A stretch of 10,537 bases of DNA, taken from contig CAZINM010000040.1 in the NCBI GenBank assembly GCA_964540605.1, positions 1 through 10,537 on the forward strand, given 5' to 3'. Below the pieces are notes generated by a model. It saw only the letters and a program-made list of their open reading frames with translations, was not told where the DNA came from and searched no databases. The position numbers were made by a program, and so were the translations under genes. The stretch is from CAZINM01 sp964540605 (GTDB lineage Bacteria > Patescibacteriota > Dojkabacteria > SC72 > JAHDCA01). Below, piece after piece: positions 1 through 5,867 of this stretch (positions are counted from its first letter, which is position 1; every line of letters begins with the position of its first letter).

Positions 1-67
1 GAACCCTCACGCTATTGCTAGCACGGGATTTTGAGTCCCGCGTGTCTGCCAGTTCCACCACTCGACC
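1..67 (-). tRNA. tRNA-Leu (anticodon CAA), partial at window edge
   Basis: Read on the minus strand, the gene begins GGTCGAG (acceptor arm), followed by a D arm of the tRNA-Leu type (GTGGAACTGGCAGACAC). A perfect 5-bp anticodon stem (CGGGA/TCCCG) encloses the 7-base loop CTCAAAA, giving anticodon CAA at 31-33. A long class II variable arm with a GCTA/TAGC stem follows, then the start of the T arm (GAGGGTTC), where the window ends. The long variable arm and the CAA anticodon together identify a leucine tRNA decoding UUG. The 3' part of the T arm, the acceptor 3' strand and any encoded CCA lie outside the window. Confidence 0.93.
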
Positions 68-82
68 AATACTAAATAATAT

Positions 83-99
83 CCTCAAAGAACTTGAGG
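83..99 (-). other. Short hairpin between dnaB and tRNA-Leu
   Basis: Six-bp perfect stem (CCTCAA/TTGAGG) with a 5-base loop, 16 bases before the 5' end of the tRNA and just downstream of the predicted tRNA transcription start. No U-run follows it on the minus strand, so it is a weak candidate for a dnaB terminator. It may instead be part of the pre-tRNA leader that RNase P removes. Confidence 0.35.
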
Positions 100-113
100 T
101 ACAAGGTTGTAGG

Positions 114-141
114 ATTATACCACAAGAAATGCCAGCTACAA
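114..141 (-). promoter_or_regulatory. Promoter for tRNA-Leu (extended -10)
   Basis: On the minus strand, TGGTATAAT is a perfect extended -10 (TATAAT is the complement of 114-119). A poor -35 candidate, TTGTAG (complement of 136-141), lies 16 bp upstream. The predicted start is near 107, about 40 bases before the tRNA. It lets the tRNA be expressed independently of the upstream dnaB gene. Confidence 0.55.
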
Positions 142-170
142 TGCAATTTTATTAATAAAATGAACAAATT

Positions 171-1490
171 TTATCTTCCCTCTTTGTAAAGATTTCTAAA
201 ACTAGCAATTTCTGCAACCCAAGCTAATTCGATCGTCCCAGTTGGTCCATTTCTATGTTTTGAAACAAGAAGATCAGCAACACCTTTTCTATCTGTATCT
301 GGATTATAAGTTTCCTCCCTATCAATGAACATGACCACATCAGCATCTTGCTCAATAGAACCTGACTCTCTAAGATCAGATAACTGAGGCCTTCTGTTCT
401 GACGAGATTCTATAGCTCTTGAAAGCTGAGATAGTGCGATAACAGGTACTTCTAGCTCTCTAGCAATGTTCTTTAAGCCTTGAGATATCTGGGATACCTC
501 TTGTGTCCTTCCCTCTCTACTATCTGCATGTAAAAGTTGGAGGTAGTCAACAAAAATAATATCTACACCTCTTTCTAAAGCCATTCTTCTAGCTTTTGTC
601 CTGATCTCATTTATACTTTGACCCGGTTTATCATCAATATATATTTCTGCTTCAGAGAGCTCACCCATTGCATCTGCTAATTTCATGAACTTTTCATCAT
701 TAAGATTACCTGTTCTGATCTCCCAAAAAGGGATATTTGCCTGCATACCAACCAATCTATCAATAATTTGTGTATTACCCATTTCTAAAGAAAAATACAG
801 CACTCGTTTCTTTTCATAAACTCCGGCAGTTCGTAAAAAATCCAAAGATAAAGAGGTTTTTCCGACTGAAGGTCGTGCAGCTAGAATGATCAGATCAGAT
901 TTCTGAAAACCACCAAGCAACCTATCAAGCTCCTTAAAACCAGTAGAAACGCCCAGAGCATTATCTTTACCATCTGCTTTTTCAGCCCTTTCATAAGCTT
1001 CTTTAAGAAGATCTTTAATATGGATGAAATTGCTTGTGATACCTTGCTGAGCTACACCAAATAGCAGTTGTTCAGATTGATCGACAACATCCTGTATTTT
1101 TATCTCTTCATTGAAACTTAACTCTGTGATCCTCCCTGCAGAGCTAATTAAATTTCTTCTTAGTGCATTACCCCTAACAATAATTGCATACTCCTCGGCA
1201 TGTGCTGATGTAGGTACAAAGCCAACTAGTTCAGTTAAATAGGCTCTACCACCAATCTTTTTTAGATTTCGTGACCCTTTTAACCTATCTGATACAGTAA
1301 CAATATCTATTGGCATACCCTCTTCAAATAAGTCTAAGATTGCCCTGTAAATAAGTTGATGTTTTAATTCATAAAAATAATCGGGTCTTAATATTCCTGC
1401 GACATTGATCACTGCATCTTTGTCCATGAGCATTGCTCCTAGAACCGATCTTTCAGCTTCATTATTTTGAGGTGGTACTTTATCCATCAT
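171..1490 (-). CDS. dnaB: Replicative DNA helicase DnaB
   Basis: Hexameric 5'-3' helicase that unwinds the chromosome ahead of the replisome and recruits primase. At 439 aa it has normal family length, with no intein. The N-terminal domain (about 5-105) starts with the typical PPQNNEAERSVLGAML segment. After a linker, the RecA-like C-terminal domain (about 180-435) shows Walker A ARPSVGKTS (205-213), the catalytic glutamate in SLEM (E236), Walker B FVDYLQLL (D315), the ALSQLSR sensor (Q355), the SDLRESGSIEQDAD signature (371-384) and the arginine-finger segment KHRNGPTG (411-418). Two adjacent ATGs are possible starts. An AGGA at 1495-1498 is 4 bases from the first and 7 from the second, so the second (1487) may be used. 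The gene ends in TAA, followed by the tRNA-Leu gene on the same strand. Confidence 0.97.
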   Translation of the reverse strand: MMDKVPPQNNEAERSVLGAMLMDKDAVINVAGILRPDYFYELKHQLIYRAILDLFEEGMPIDIVTVSDRLKGSRNLKKIGGRAYLTELVGFVPTSAHAEEYAIIVRGNALRRNLISSAGRITELSFNEEIKIQDVVDQSEQLLFGVAQQGITSNFIHIKDLLKEAYERAEKADGKDNALGVSTGFKELDRLLGGFQKSDLIILAARPSVGKTSLSLDFLRTAGVYEKKRVLYFSLEMGNTQIIDRLVGMQANIPFWEIRTGNLNDEKFMKLADAMGELSEAEIYIDDKPGQSINEIRTKARRMALERGVDIIFVDYLQLLHADSREGRTQEVSQISQGLKNIARELEVPVIALSQLSRAIESRQNRRPQLSDLRESGSIEQDADVVMFIDREETYNPDTDRKGVADLLVSKHRNGPTGTIELAWVAEIASFRNLYKEGR

Positions 1491-1509
1491 TAAATCCTAA
1501 AATATTCAA

Positions 1510-1522
1510 CAGATTATATCTG
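1510..1522 (-). promoter_or_regulatory. -10 box of dnaB within a small palindrome
   Basis: TATAAT (complement of 1513-1518) would start transcription near 1506, about 16 bases upstream of dnaB. No convincing -35 was found. The box sits inside a perfect 5-bp-arm inverted repeat (CAGAT-TAT-ATCTG), so a regulator could bind over it, although short palindromes like this also occur by chance. Confidence 0.45.
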
Positions 1523-1534
1523 ATTAACTGCAAT

Positions 1535-1558
1535 AATTGGAATGGTAAATTCCGAATT
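1535..1558. repeat. Imperfect inverted repeat between MBL gene and dnaB
   Basis: AATT plus GGAAT pairs with ATTCC plus AATT around a 5-base loop, with one bulged G (1554). It lies 67 bases downstream of the MBL-fold gene and upstream of the dnaB -10. It lacks a U-run, so it is at best a weak terminator or an mRNA 3'-end structure. Confidence 0.3.
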
Positions 1559-1624
1559 CAAAACGAGGCAGATTTCTTAACTGTTTGCGAACTATAAATG
1601 TATCTATCCAAAACACGAATATTG

Positions 1625-2272
1625 CTACTCTAGTACTACTATCTCGATCACTTTATTTTCTGGCTCTGTTCCACTTGTTATCTTAAAAGACTTATCGTGA
1701 GTAATATGTGTGTAGCCAAAATATTTAATAAAATCATCAATACTTTTAAGATCACCGAATTTGTCAGAGAGACCCTTTTCTTTATACCCAGAGGGGATCA
1801 AATATGTTGGATCTATTTTAGAAATGATCTTCTCAAGTTTATCATAGCTAGCAAAAATCTCTGAATCACCGACAGGGGTTATAAGGAGATCAACATCTCC
1901 TAATTCTGAATAGTCATTTATCTCAACCTTATGTGAGATCTCACCCATATACACAATTCTTACATGACCTTCATCGAGAATGTAAAAGTCGGTGTCTAAA
2001 TATCGTCTAATTAAGATCCCACCAACTTCATACTCTCCAGGGCTTGATATCTCAAATATCTTTTCTCTATGAGCTGGCTCGAACTTTGATAAACCATTGC
2101 TTTCAAGAATATCACTTTTTCCTGACAAGTTATCATCTGAGAGAAGTATAACATCGGCCGTAGTCTTTGCTATTGAAGCCCCTGCATTTTTTGCTAATAA
2201 AGGGTCAGTAATAATATCAATATTATCTGTACTAATTTTGAATGATGTAAAACCTAATCTTTTTATCTTCAT
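1625..2272 (-). CDS. UlaG-like metallo-beta-lactamase-fold protein lacking the metal site
   Basis: 215-aa cytosolic protein, similar along its length to the UlaG-like (lactamase_B_3) MBL proteins common in Patescibacteria. Recognisable family segments are TDP (22-24), SPGEYEVGG (77-85), the LGDVDLLITPVGD stretch (124-136) and a C-terminal KIDPTYLIP segment (152-160). The metal-binding motifs are replaced. The HxHxDH region, normally like SHDHYDHNN, reads SDDNLSGKS (45-53). The GDLGH-type motif reads GEISH (110-114). The IPMHY-type motif reads IPSGY (159-163). It is therefore unlikely to be a hydrolase of the usual kind, and a binding or structural role is inferred. An AGGA at 2281-2284, 8 bases before the ATG, supports the start. 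It stops at TAG and lies 70 bp downstream of a CsoR-like repressor on the same strand. The frame is intact, which argues against a pseudogene. Confidence 0.8.
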   Translation of the reverse strand: MKIKRLGFTSFKISTDNIDIITDPLLAKNAGASIAKTTADVILLSDDNLSGKSDILESNGLSKFEPAHREKIFEISSPGEYEVGGILIRRYLDTDFYILDEGHVRIVYMGEISHKVEINDYSELGDVDLLITPVGDSEIFASYDKLEKIISKIDPTYLIPSGYKEKGLSDKFGDLKSIDDFIKYFGYTHITHDKSFKITSGTEPENKVIEIVVLE

Positions 2273-2306
2273 TGTTTATTTCCTAGTAATTTACAATGCA
2301 CTGAGT

Positions 2307-2335
2307 ATTCTACAATAATCCTGAACTTTCTTTAA
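2307..2335 (-). promoter_or_regulatory. Possible promoter of the MBL-fold gene
   Basis: TAGAAT (complement of 2307-2312) is a 5/6 match to the -10 consensus. TTAAAG (complement of 2330-2335) lies 17 bp upstream and is a weak -35. It fills the 70-bp gap after the CsoR-like gene. The MBL gene may use it, be read through from the repressor promoter, or both. Confidence 0.3.
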
Positions 2336-2342
2336 GGGATAT

Positions 2343-2570
2343 TTACTTGATTAAATTTACTGCGCTATCAAGATTTTCTAAAATCTTTCCTTTTATCTCT
2401 TTTTTGATCAGCTCTACTCTAACACTATCCAAGGAGGATGTAACTGCCTGTATCTGTATCAAAATTTGGGAGACATCTTCTTCATTTTGAACCATATTTT
2501 CGATACCTCTTATTTGGCCTTCGATCCTTTTAAGCCTTTGATCTATCGTAGATGGTCCCTTTTGTGGCAT
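2343..2570 (-). CDS. CsoR/RcnR/FrmR-family repressor without Cys or His
   Basis: 75-aa all-helical DNA-binding repressor of the metal/formaldehyde-sensing family (DUF156). The signature RLKRIEGQIRGIENMV (12-27) and the ILIQIQAVTSSLD helix (36-48) are clear. Family members sense Cu(I), Ni(II), persulfide or formaldehyde through a Cys on helix 2 and a His-x3-Cys pair. Here these positions align with V33, E58 and K62, and the protein contains no cysteine or histidine at all. The C-terminus is short (typical members have 85-100 residues). The ATG has no Shine-Dalgarno sequence. The gene is divergent from rpmE and is followed on the same strand by the ligand-less MBL gene. A CsoR-like inverted repeat lies in its own promoter, so autoregulation is inferred. 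The signal it senses, if any, is unknown. Confidence 0.85.
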   Translation of the reverse strand: MPQKGPSTIDQRLKRIEGQIRGIENMVQNEEDVSQILIQIQAVTSSLDSVRVELIKKEIKGKILENLDSAVNLIK

Positions 2571-2586
2571 AAGAATAGATTTATAA

Positions 2587-2615
2587 TATTAATATCGCTG
2601 TAACTGATATTGATA
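2587..2615. repeat. Imperfect inverted repeat in the leader of the CsoR-like gene
   Basis: TATTAATATC (2587-2596) and GATATTGATA (2606-2615) form 10-bp arms with one mismatch around a 9-base centre. The repeat sits at the predicted transcription start (about 2610) and in the 5' leader. It could be a second operator half-site pair or an RNA hairpin. AT-rich sequence makes chance occurrence possible. Confidence 0.4.
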
Positions 2616-2616
2616 G

Positions 2617-2645
2617 ATATTATTACCCTGGGAGGTATATGTCAA
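2617..2645 (-). promoter_or_regulatory. Promoter of the CsoR-like gene
   Basis: A perfect -35 TTGACA (complement of 2640-2645), a 17-bp spacer and a -10 TAATAT (complement of 2617-2622). Predicted start near 2610, giving a 40-base leader. A TATAAA closer to the ATG (complement of 2580-2585) could alternatively give a nearly leaderless transcript. Confidence 0.6.
2624..2637. promoter_or_regulatory. Candidate CsoR-type operator in the -35/-10 spacer
   Basis: TACC-CTGGGA-GGTA is a 14-bp inverted repeat with 4-bp arms and a G/C-rich core, the only G/C-rich patch in this AT-rich intergenic region. CsoR/RcnR/FrmR proteins are known to bind G/C tracts bounded by TA-rich inverted ends. Its place exactly between -35 and -10 suits repression by the adjacent repressor. 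The assignment is inferred from pattern and position. Confidence 0.5.
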
Positions 2646-2711
2646 ATTAAATAAATTGTGAGTTCACTCTTTTCTCTGTATTAGGTAAATTTAAAAATAT
2701 CCAATAATCTA

Positions 2712-2741
2712 TTGTTATCTCTCAGGGCTATCTGATATAAT
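2712..2741 (+). promoter_or_regulatory. Promoter of rpmE giving a near-leaderless mRNA
   Basis: Extended -10 TGATATAAT (TATAAT at 2736-2741) with TTGTTA 18 bp upstream (4/6 match to -35). Transcription would begin near 2748, only about 3 bases before the rpmE ATG at 2751. No Shine-Dalgarno sequence is present, which agrees with a leaderless transcript. Confidence 0.6.
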
Positions 2742-2750
2742 CACCCCGTT

Positions 2751-3077
2751 ATGAAAAAGAACTTGCATCCAAAATACAATCACAATGTCAAAGTTACATG
2801 CTCTTGTGGCAATACATTTGTTACAGGTTCAATATTGGAGGAGATACAAACAGAGCTTTGCTCTAAGTGTCATCCTTTTTATACAGGAGAGCAAAAAATT
2901 GTTGACACTGAGAATGTTGTTGCCAGATTTGAAGAGAAGAGAAGCAAAGCAAAAGCATCTTTCAGATCTAGAAAACAGAAGATGATGGAAAGAAAACAGA
3001 AACTTCAGACTATTCAAAATAAAGGCCCACAAAAAGGTCTTACATTAAAAGATATGCTGGAGAATCTTAATAAGTAG
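2751..3077 (+). CDS. rpmE: 50S ribosomal protein L31, zinc-binding form with basic C-terminal extension
   Basis: Large-subunit protein that sits at the central protuberance and bridges to the small subunit. The first 50 residues match bacterial L31: MKKNLHPKYN start, the CxC pair C17/C19 and the CxxC pair C37/C40 that bind zinc in the C+ form, and the HPFYTGEQK segment (41-49). At 108 aa it is much longer than the usual 65-75 aa. The extra tail (about 61-108) is rich in Lys, Arg, Glu and Gln and probably helical, then ends in a KGLTLKDMLENLNK segment. The gene has its own extended -10 promoter and appears to be translated without a leader. prfA follows after 36 bases on the same strand, an arrangement found in many bacteria. 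It stops with TAG. Confidence 0.95.
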   Translation: MKKNLHPKYNHNVKVTCSCGNTFVTGSILEEIQTELCSKCHPFYTGEQKIVDTENVVARFEEKRSKAKASFRSRKQKMMERKQKLQTIQNKGPQKGLTLKDMLENLNK

Positions 3078-3113
3078 ATCTTCTACTCTACATTCTGTTT
3101 ATACGCTCAAAAA

Positions 3114-4244
3114 ATGGTAAACACAGCACAAATTAAAGATAGATATCCTATCTCAAATTTACAGGAGATAGTTGATTCTTTGACATCAAAATTAGCAACA
3201 GCCCATCAAACGGGTTTAAATAGTTCACAACTATCAGCTGATCTAAATTACAATTCTAAGCTTTTAAAAGCTTTTAAGGCTCTCCATACCCTACTCTCAG
3301 ATCATGATCAGCACTGTGAGATCATTAATAGTGGAGAAGATGTAGACCTTGTAAAAATGGCAAATGACGAGCTCCCAGAGATCGAACAAAAGATCGAGGA
3401 GAAGATCGAGGAGATCAAACAGATCGAGATCGACCATGAACTTACAGATGTAAATGATAGTAGATCGGCGATATTAGAAATTAGAGCTGGTGCCGGTGGG
3501 GATGAAGCTGCAATTTTCGCATCTGATCTATATCGCATGTATGTTGCTTATGCTAATCAGCAAGATTGGAAGATCGAAATGATAGATGCTAGTTTATCTG
3601 AAAGTGGCGGATTTAAAGAGGTTGTTGCATTGATAAAAGGAGAAGATGTTTATCAAAAACTGAAATATGAAAGTGGTGTACATAGAGTTCAAAGAATTCC
3701 AACAACTGAATCAAGCGGTAGAATTCACACATCAACCGTTTCTGTAGCAATACTTCCTGAGGCTCAAGAAATAGATATAGACATCAAGCCTGAGGATATT
3801 CATATTGAAACAATGAGAGCATCTGGTGCAGGAGGTCAAAAGACCAATAAGACATCTTCTGCAATTAGAATTACTCACCTACCCTCTGGTATTGTTGTGA
3901 GTTGCCAAGAAACAAAGATCCAACAACAAAATCGTGAGAAAGCAATGCAGATATTAAGAGCAAGGTTATATGATAAAAAAAGGCAGGAAGAAGCCGATAA
4001 GAGAGATTCTCTTAGAAATGCACAGATCGGTAATGCTATGAGGGCTGAAAAGATAAGAACTTATAATTATCCACAAAGTAGAATAACAGACCATAGGATC
4101 AAGAGCTCATGGCACAATTTAGAAGAGATCATGAATGGAAGTATTTCAGAAATGCTTACTGAAATTGATGAAAAAATGAAAGTAGATCTGCTCGAGAAAA
4201 TTAGAAAAGAGAAACTTAAGGATGATGCAAATAGATCAGAATAA
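3114..4244 (+). CDS. prfA: Peptide chain release factor 1 (RF1)
   Basis: Terminates translation at UAA and UAG. The key features are RAGAGGDEAA (124-133), the codon-recognition tripeptide in the PxT form as PTT (196-198, RF1 type rather than the SPF of RF2), SSGRIHTSTV (200-209), the GGQ catalytic motif (240-242) with Q242 the methylation target of PrmC, and YNYPQSRITDHRI (317-329). Its 376 residues slightly exceed the usual 355-360, from the N-terminal domain. Residues 89-107 form a charged, repetitive helix of Glu, Ile and Lys coded by repeated AGATCGAG-like units. The ATG is preceded by an A-run instead of a Shine-Dalgarno sequence. It probably shares a transcript with rpmE and overlaps prmC by 23 bases. 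Nine of the eleven genes in the window end in RF1-readable stops. Confidence 0.97.
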   Translation: MVNTAQIKDRYPISNLQEIVDSLTSKLATAHQTGLNSSQLSADLNYNSKLLKAFKALHTLLSDHDQHCEIINSGEDVDLVKMANDELPEIEQKIEEKIEEIKQIEIDHELTDVNDSRSAILEIRAGAGGDEAAIFASDLYRMYVAYANQQDWKIEMIDASLSESGGFKEVVALIKGEDVYQKLKYESGVHRVQRIPTTESSGRIHTSTVSVAILPEAQEIDIDIKPEDIHIETMRASGAGGQKTNKTSSAIRITHLPSGIVVSCQETKIQQQNREKAMQILRARLYDKKRQEEADKRDSLRNAQIGNAMRAEKIRTYNYPQSRITDHRIKSSWHNLEEIMNGSISEMLTEIDEKMKVDLLEKIRKEKLKDDANRSE

Positions 4245-5115
4245 AAGCATGAATTTAAGTAGCTCAGACTATCTCAAAATACAAAAAACTGTTTCTGAAC
4301 TTAAATATCCAGATCCGGTAAGAGTATCCAACGAGATCGCAGAATACCTGACAAAATCCCAAACAGACATTAGCTCCATTTTATCTCGCCTAGAAAGTGG
4401 AGAACCTTGGGATTATATTAGGGGATATACAATTTTTAGAGATAATAAATTCTTCGTTGATAGATCGGTTCTAATTCCCCGAATAGAAACAGAAACTTTA
4501 GTTGAGCTAGCACTCAAAACTATAAAGCTTTGTGTCACTGATAAGCAAAAGTTTGAGCTGATAGATGTGGGAACTGGTTCTGGGTGTATCATAATAAGCA
4601 TCTTGAAATGGTTTGAGGAAAGCGAACTCTATACTGAATTTAAAAGATCACTTGTTTCAGCAACAGGAATAGATATTAGCGAAGAAGCGTTGAGAACAGG
4701 CAGAGTTAATGCGAGATCTCTACTTAAAACAAGAAGCAAACTTGAATTCATAAAAAGTGATCTGTTATCTAGTTATAGATCTGAAAATACTAATACATTC
4801 AAAATAATAATCGCAAATCTTCCATACATAAGAATTAATGAAAAGGATATCTTAGATAAAAGCGTTTCAGAATGGGAGCCACATCATGCTTTATTTGATA
4901 ATGGACCAGATGGTTTAGGGCTGACAAAAATGTTAATAAACCAGGTTTATAAAAAATTTAAGGAATACGAATTATTTTTCGAGCTTGATCCTAAACAGGT
5001 ATCAATTATGAAAGATCATTTCCAAAAAGATCTCAACAATTCGGACAATATAAAATATGAGTTTTTACCTGATCAATTCGAAATATTAAGATTTCTTCAC
5101 TTATCTAGGAGGTAG
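4222..5115 (+). CDS. prmC: PrmC/HemK, release factor glutamine N5-methyltransferase
   Basis: SAM-dependent enzyme that methylates the glutamine of the GGQ motif in release factors, raising termination efficiency. An N-terminal helical domain (about 10-75) is followed by LIPRIETE (84-91, family LIPRPETE), SAM-binding motif I DVGTGSG (115-121), the acidic GIDIS (149-153) and the substrate-binding motif NLPY (199-202), where the classic sequence is NPPY. HHALFDNGPDGLG (221-233) is also typical. At 297 aa it is slightly longer than usual. Candidate starts are 4222, 4225 and 4249. An AAGG touches the first ATG, so initiation at 4225 or by coupling to prfA is possible. It overlaps the end of prfA, its substrate gene, in another frame and stops at TAG. 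Confidence 0.94.
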   Translation: MMQIDQNKSMNLSSSDYLKIQKTVSELKYPDPVRVSNEIAEYLTKSQTDISSILSRLESGEPWDYIRGYTIFRDNKFFVDRSVLIPRIETETLVELALKTIKLCVTDKQKFELIDVGTGSGCIIISILKWFEESELYTEFKRSLVSATGIDISEEALRTGRVNARSLLKTRSKLEFIKSDLLSSYRSENTNTFKIIIANLPYIRINEKDILDKSVSEWEPHHALFDNGPDGLGLTKMLINQVYKKFKEYELFFELDPKQVSIMKDHFQKDLNNSDNIKYEFLPDQFEILRFLHLSRR

Positions 5116-5136
5116 TTTAATCTACCCTTCTCTCCT
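5107..5136 (+). other. Hairpin at the prmC stop
   Basis: GGTAG-TTTAAT-CTACC (5111-5126) is a perfect 5-bp stem including the TAG stop codon, with an outer AGGA/TCCT pairing possible (5107-5110 and 5133-5136). It is followed by pyrimidines (CTTCTCTCC) rather than a U-run, so it could weakly attenuate read-through from prmC into dcd. It lies just before the dcd promoter. Confidence 0.3.
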
Positions 5137-5144
5137 GATATAAT
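5136..5144 (+). promoter_or_regulatory. Extended -10 promoter of dcd
   Basis: TGATATAAT, identical over all nine bases to the rpmE extended -10, with TATAAT at 5139-5144. No good -35 was found (TTTAAT lies 17 bp upstream). Transcription would begin near 5151, giving a leader of about 36 bases before the GTG start of dcd. Confidence 0.55.
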
Positions 5145-5187
5145 CTGTATTAGTTACTAGGCCAGATAAATTATTAAATAGAGAAAA

Positions 5188-5760
5188 GTGATCCTTTCAG
5201 ATGTATCAATCAAGAAGAAACTTAAAACAGGCGAAATTTGTATCGATCCATTTAATATCGAAAATTTACAGCCAGCATCTTACGACCTTACCTTAGACAA
5301 AAATATCTTAGCTTTTGATACTACCAATTTCACTGAAATTGATGTTAAGAAACCTGTAACTAATTTGATGAGAGAGATCCCAATTAGCAATGGTGGGTAT
5401 TTTGTTATTCACCCAAGAGAATTTGTCCTAGCTAATGTTGTAGAAGTGGTTGGAGTTGATAATATGCATGTTGCTAGACTTGAAGGTAAAAGTAGCCTAG
5501 GAAGATTAGGTATTGTTATACACGCTACCGCAGGATTTTTAGATCCTGGTAATAAATTACGAATGACTCTTGAAATAAGTAATCTAGGTTCTTTGCCTAT
5601 TAAACTTTACCCAGGCATGAAGATCGCACAAATTGCTTTCGAAGTGCTGGATCAACCATGTGAGAAACCTTATGGTCATAAAGACCTAAATAGCAAATAT
5701 TTTGGTGATATGTGCGTGAAACCAAGTCAGATAAGTCTAAATTTCAAAGATAAGGTGTAG
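5188..5760 (+). CDS. dcd: dCTP deaminase, possibly bifunctional with dUTPase activity
   Basis: Trimeric enzyme that deaminates dCTP to dUTP for dTTP synthesis. The bifunctional (DCD-DUT) type goes directly to dUMP. The 190-aa protein has the expected length. Motifs are MILSD at the start, LQPASYDLTLD (27-37), LEGKSSLGRLG (98-108), HATAGFLDPG (112-121), the catalytic glutamate E129 in TLEIS, the PGMKIAQ strand (142-148) and SKY (169-171) near the C-terminus. The LEGKSSLGRLG and TAGFLDPG forms resemble the bifunctional Mycobacterium tuberculosis enzyme more than E. coli Dcd (LDGRSSLARLG). That is suggestive, not proof. The start is GTG, required for the family MILSD N-terminus, and a weak GAGA precedes it. 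The gene has its own promoter and ends in TAG, 107 bases before an intrinsic terminator. Confidence 0.93.
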   Translation: MILSDVSIKKKLKTGEICIDPFNIENLQPASYDLTLDKNILAFDTTNFTEIDVKKPVTNLMREIPISNGGYFVIHPREFVLANVVEVVGVDNMHVARLEGKSSLGRLGIVIHATAGFLDPGNKLRMTLEISNLGSLPIKLYPGMKIAQIAFEVLDQPCEKPYGHKDLNSKYFGDMCVKPSQISLNFKDKV

Positions 5761-5867
5761 TTATTCCTGCCTAATGTTTTGAGACTCATAATAAATCACT
5801 TTAACAGACGAAGATATTGTTTCCTTGACAACTTCTTAAATGTAAAGTAACTTAATTATGTACTTCT

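Noticed and set aside
2097..2318. Plus-strand open frame of 73 codons opposite the MBL-fold gene
   Set aside because: It is antisense to a well-supported gene, has no homology I recognise and no ribosome site.
2785..3032. Two open frames (plus and minus) over rpmE
   Set aside because: Both overlap the clear L31 gene in other frames and their products look like random translations.
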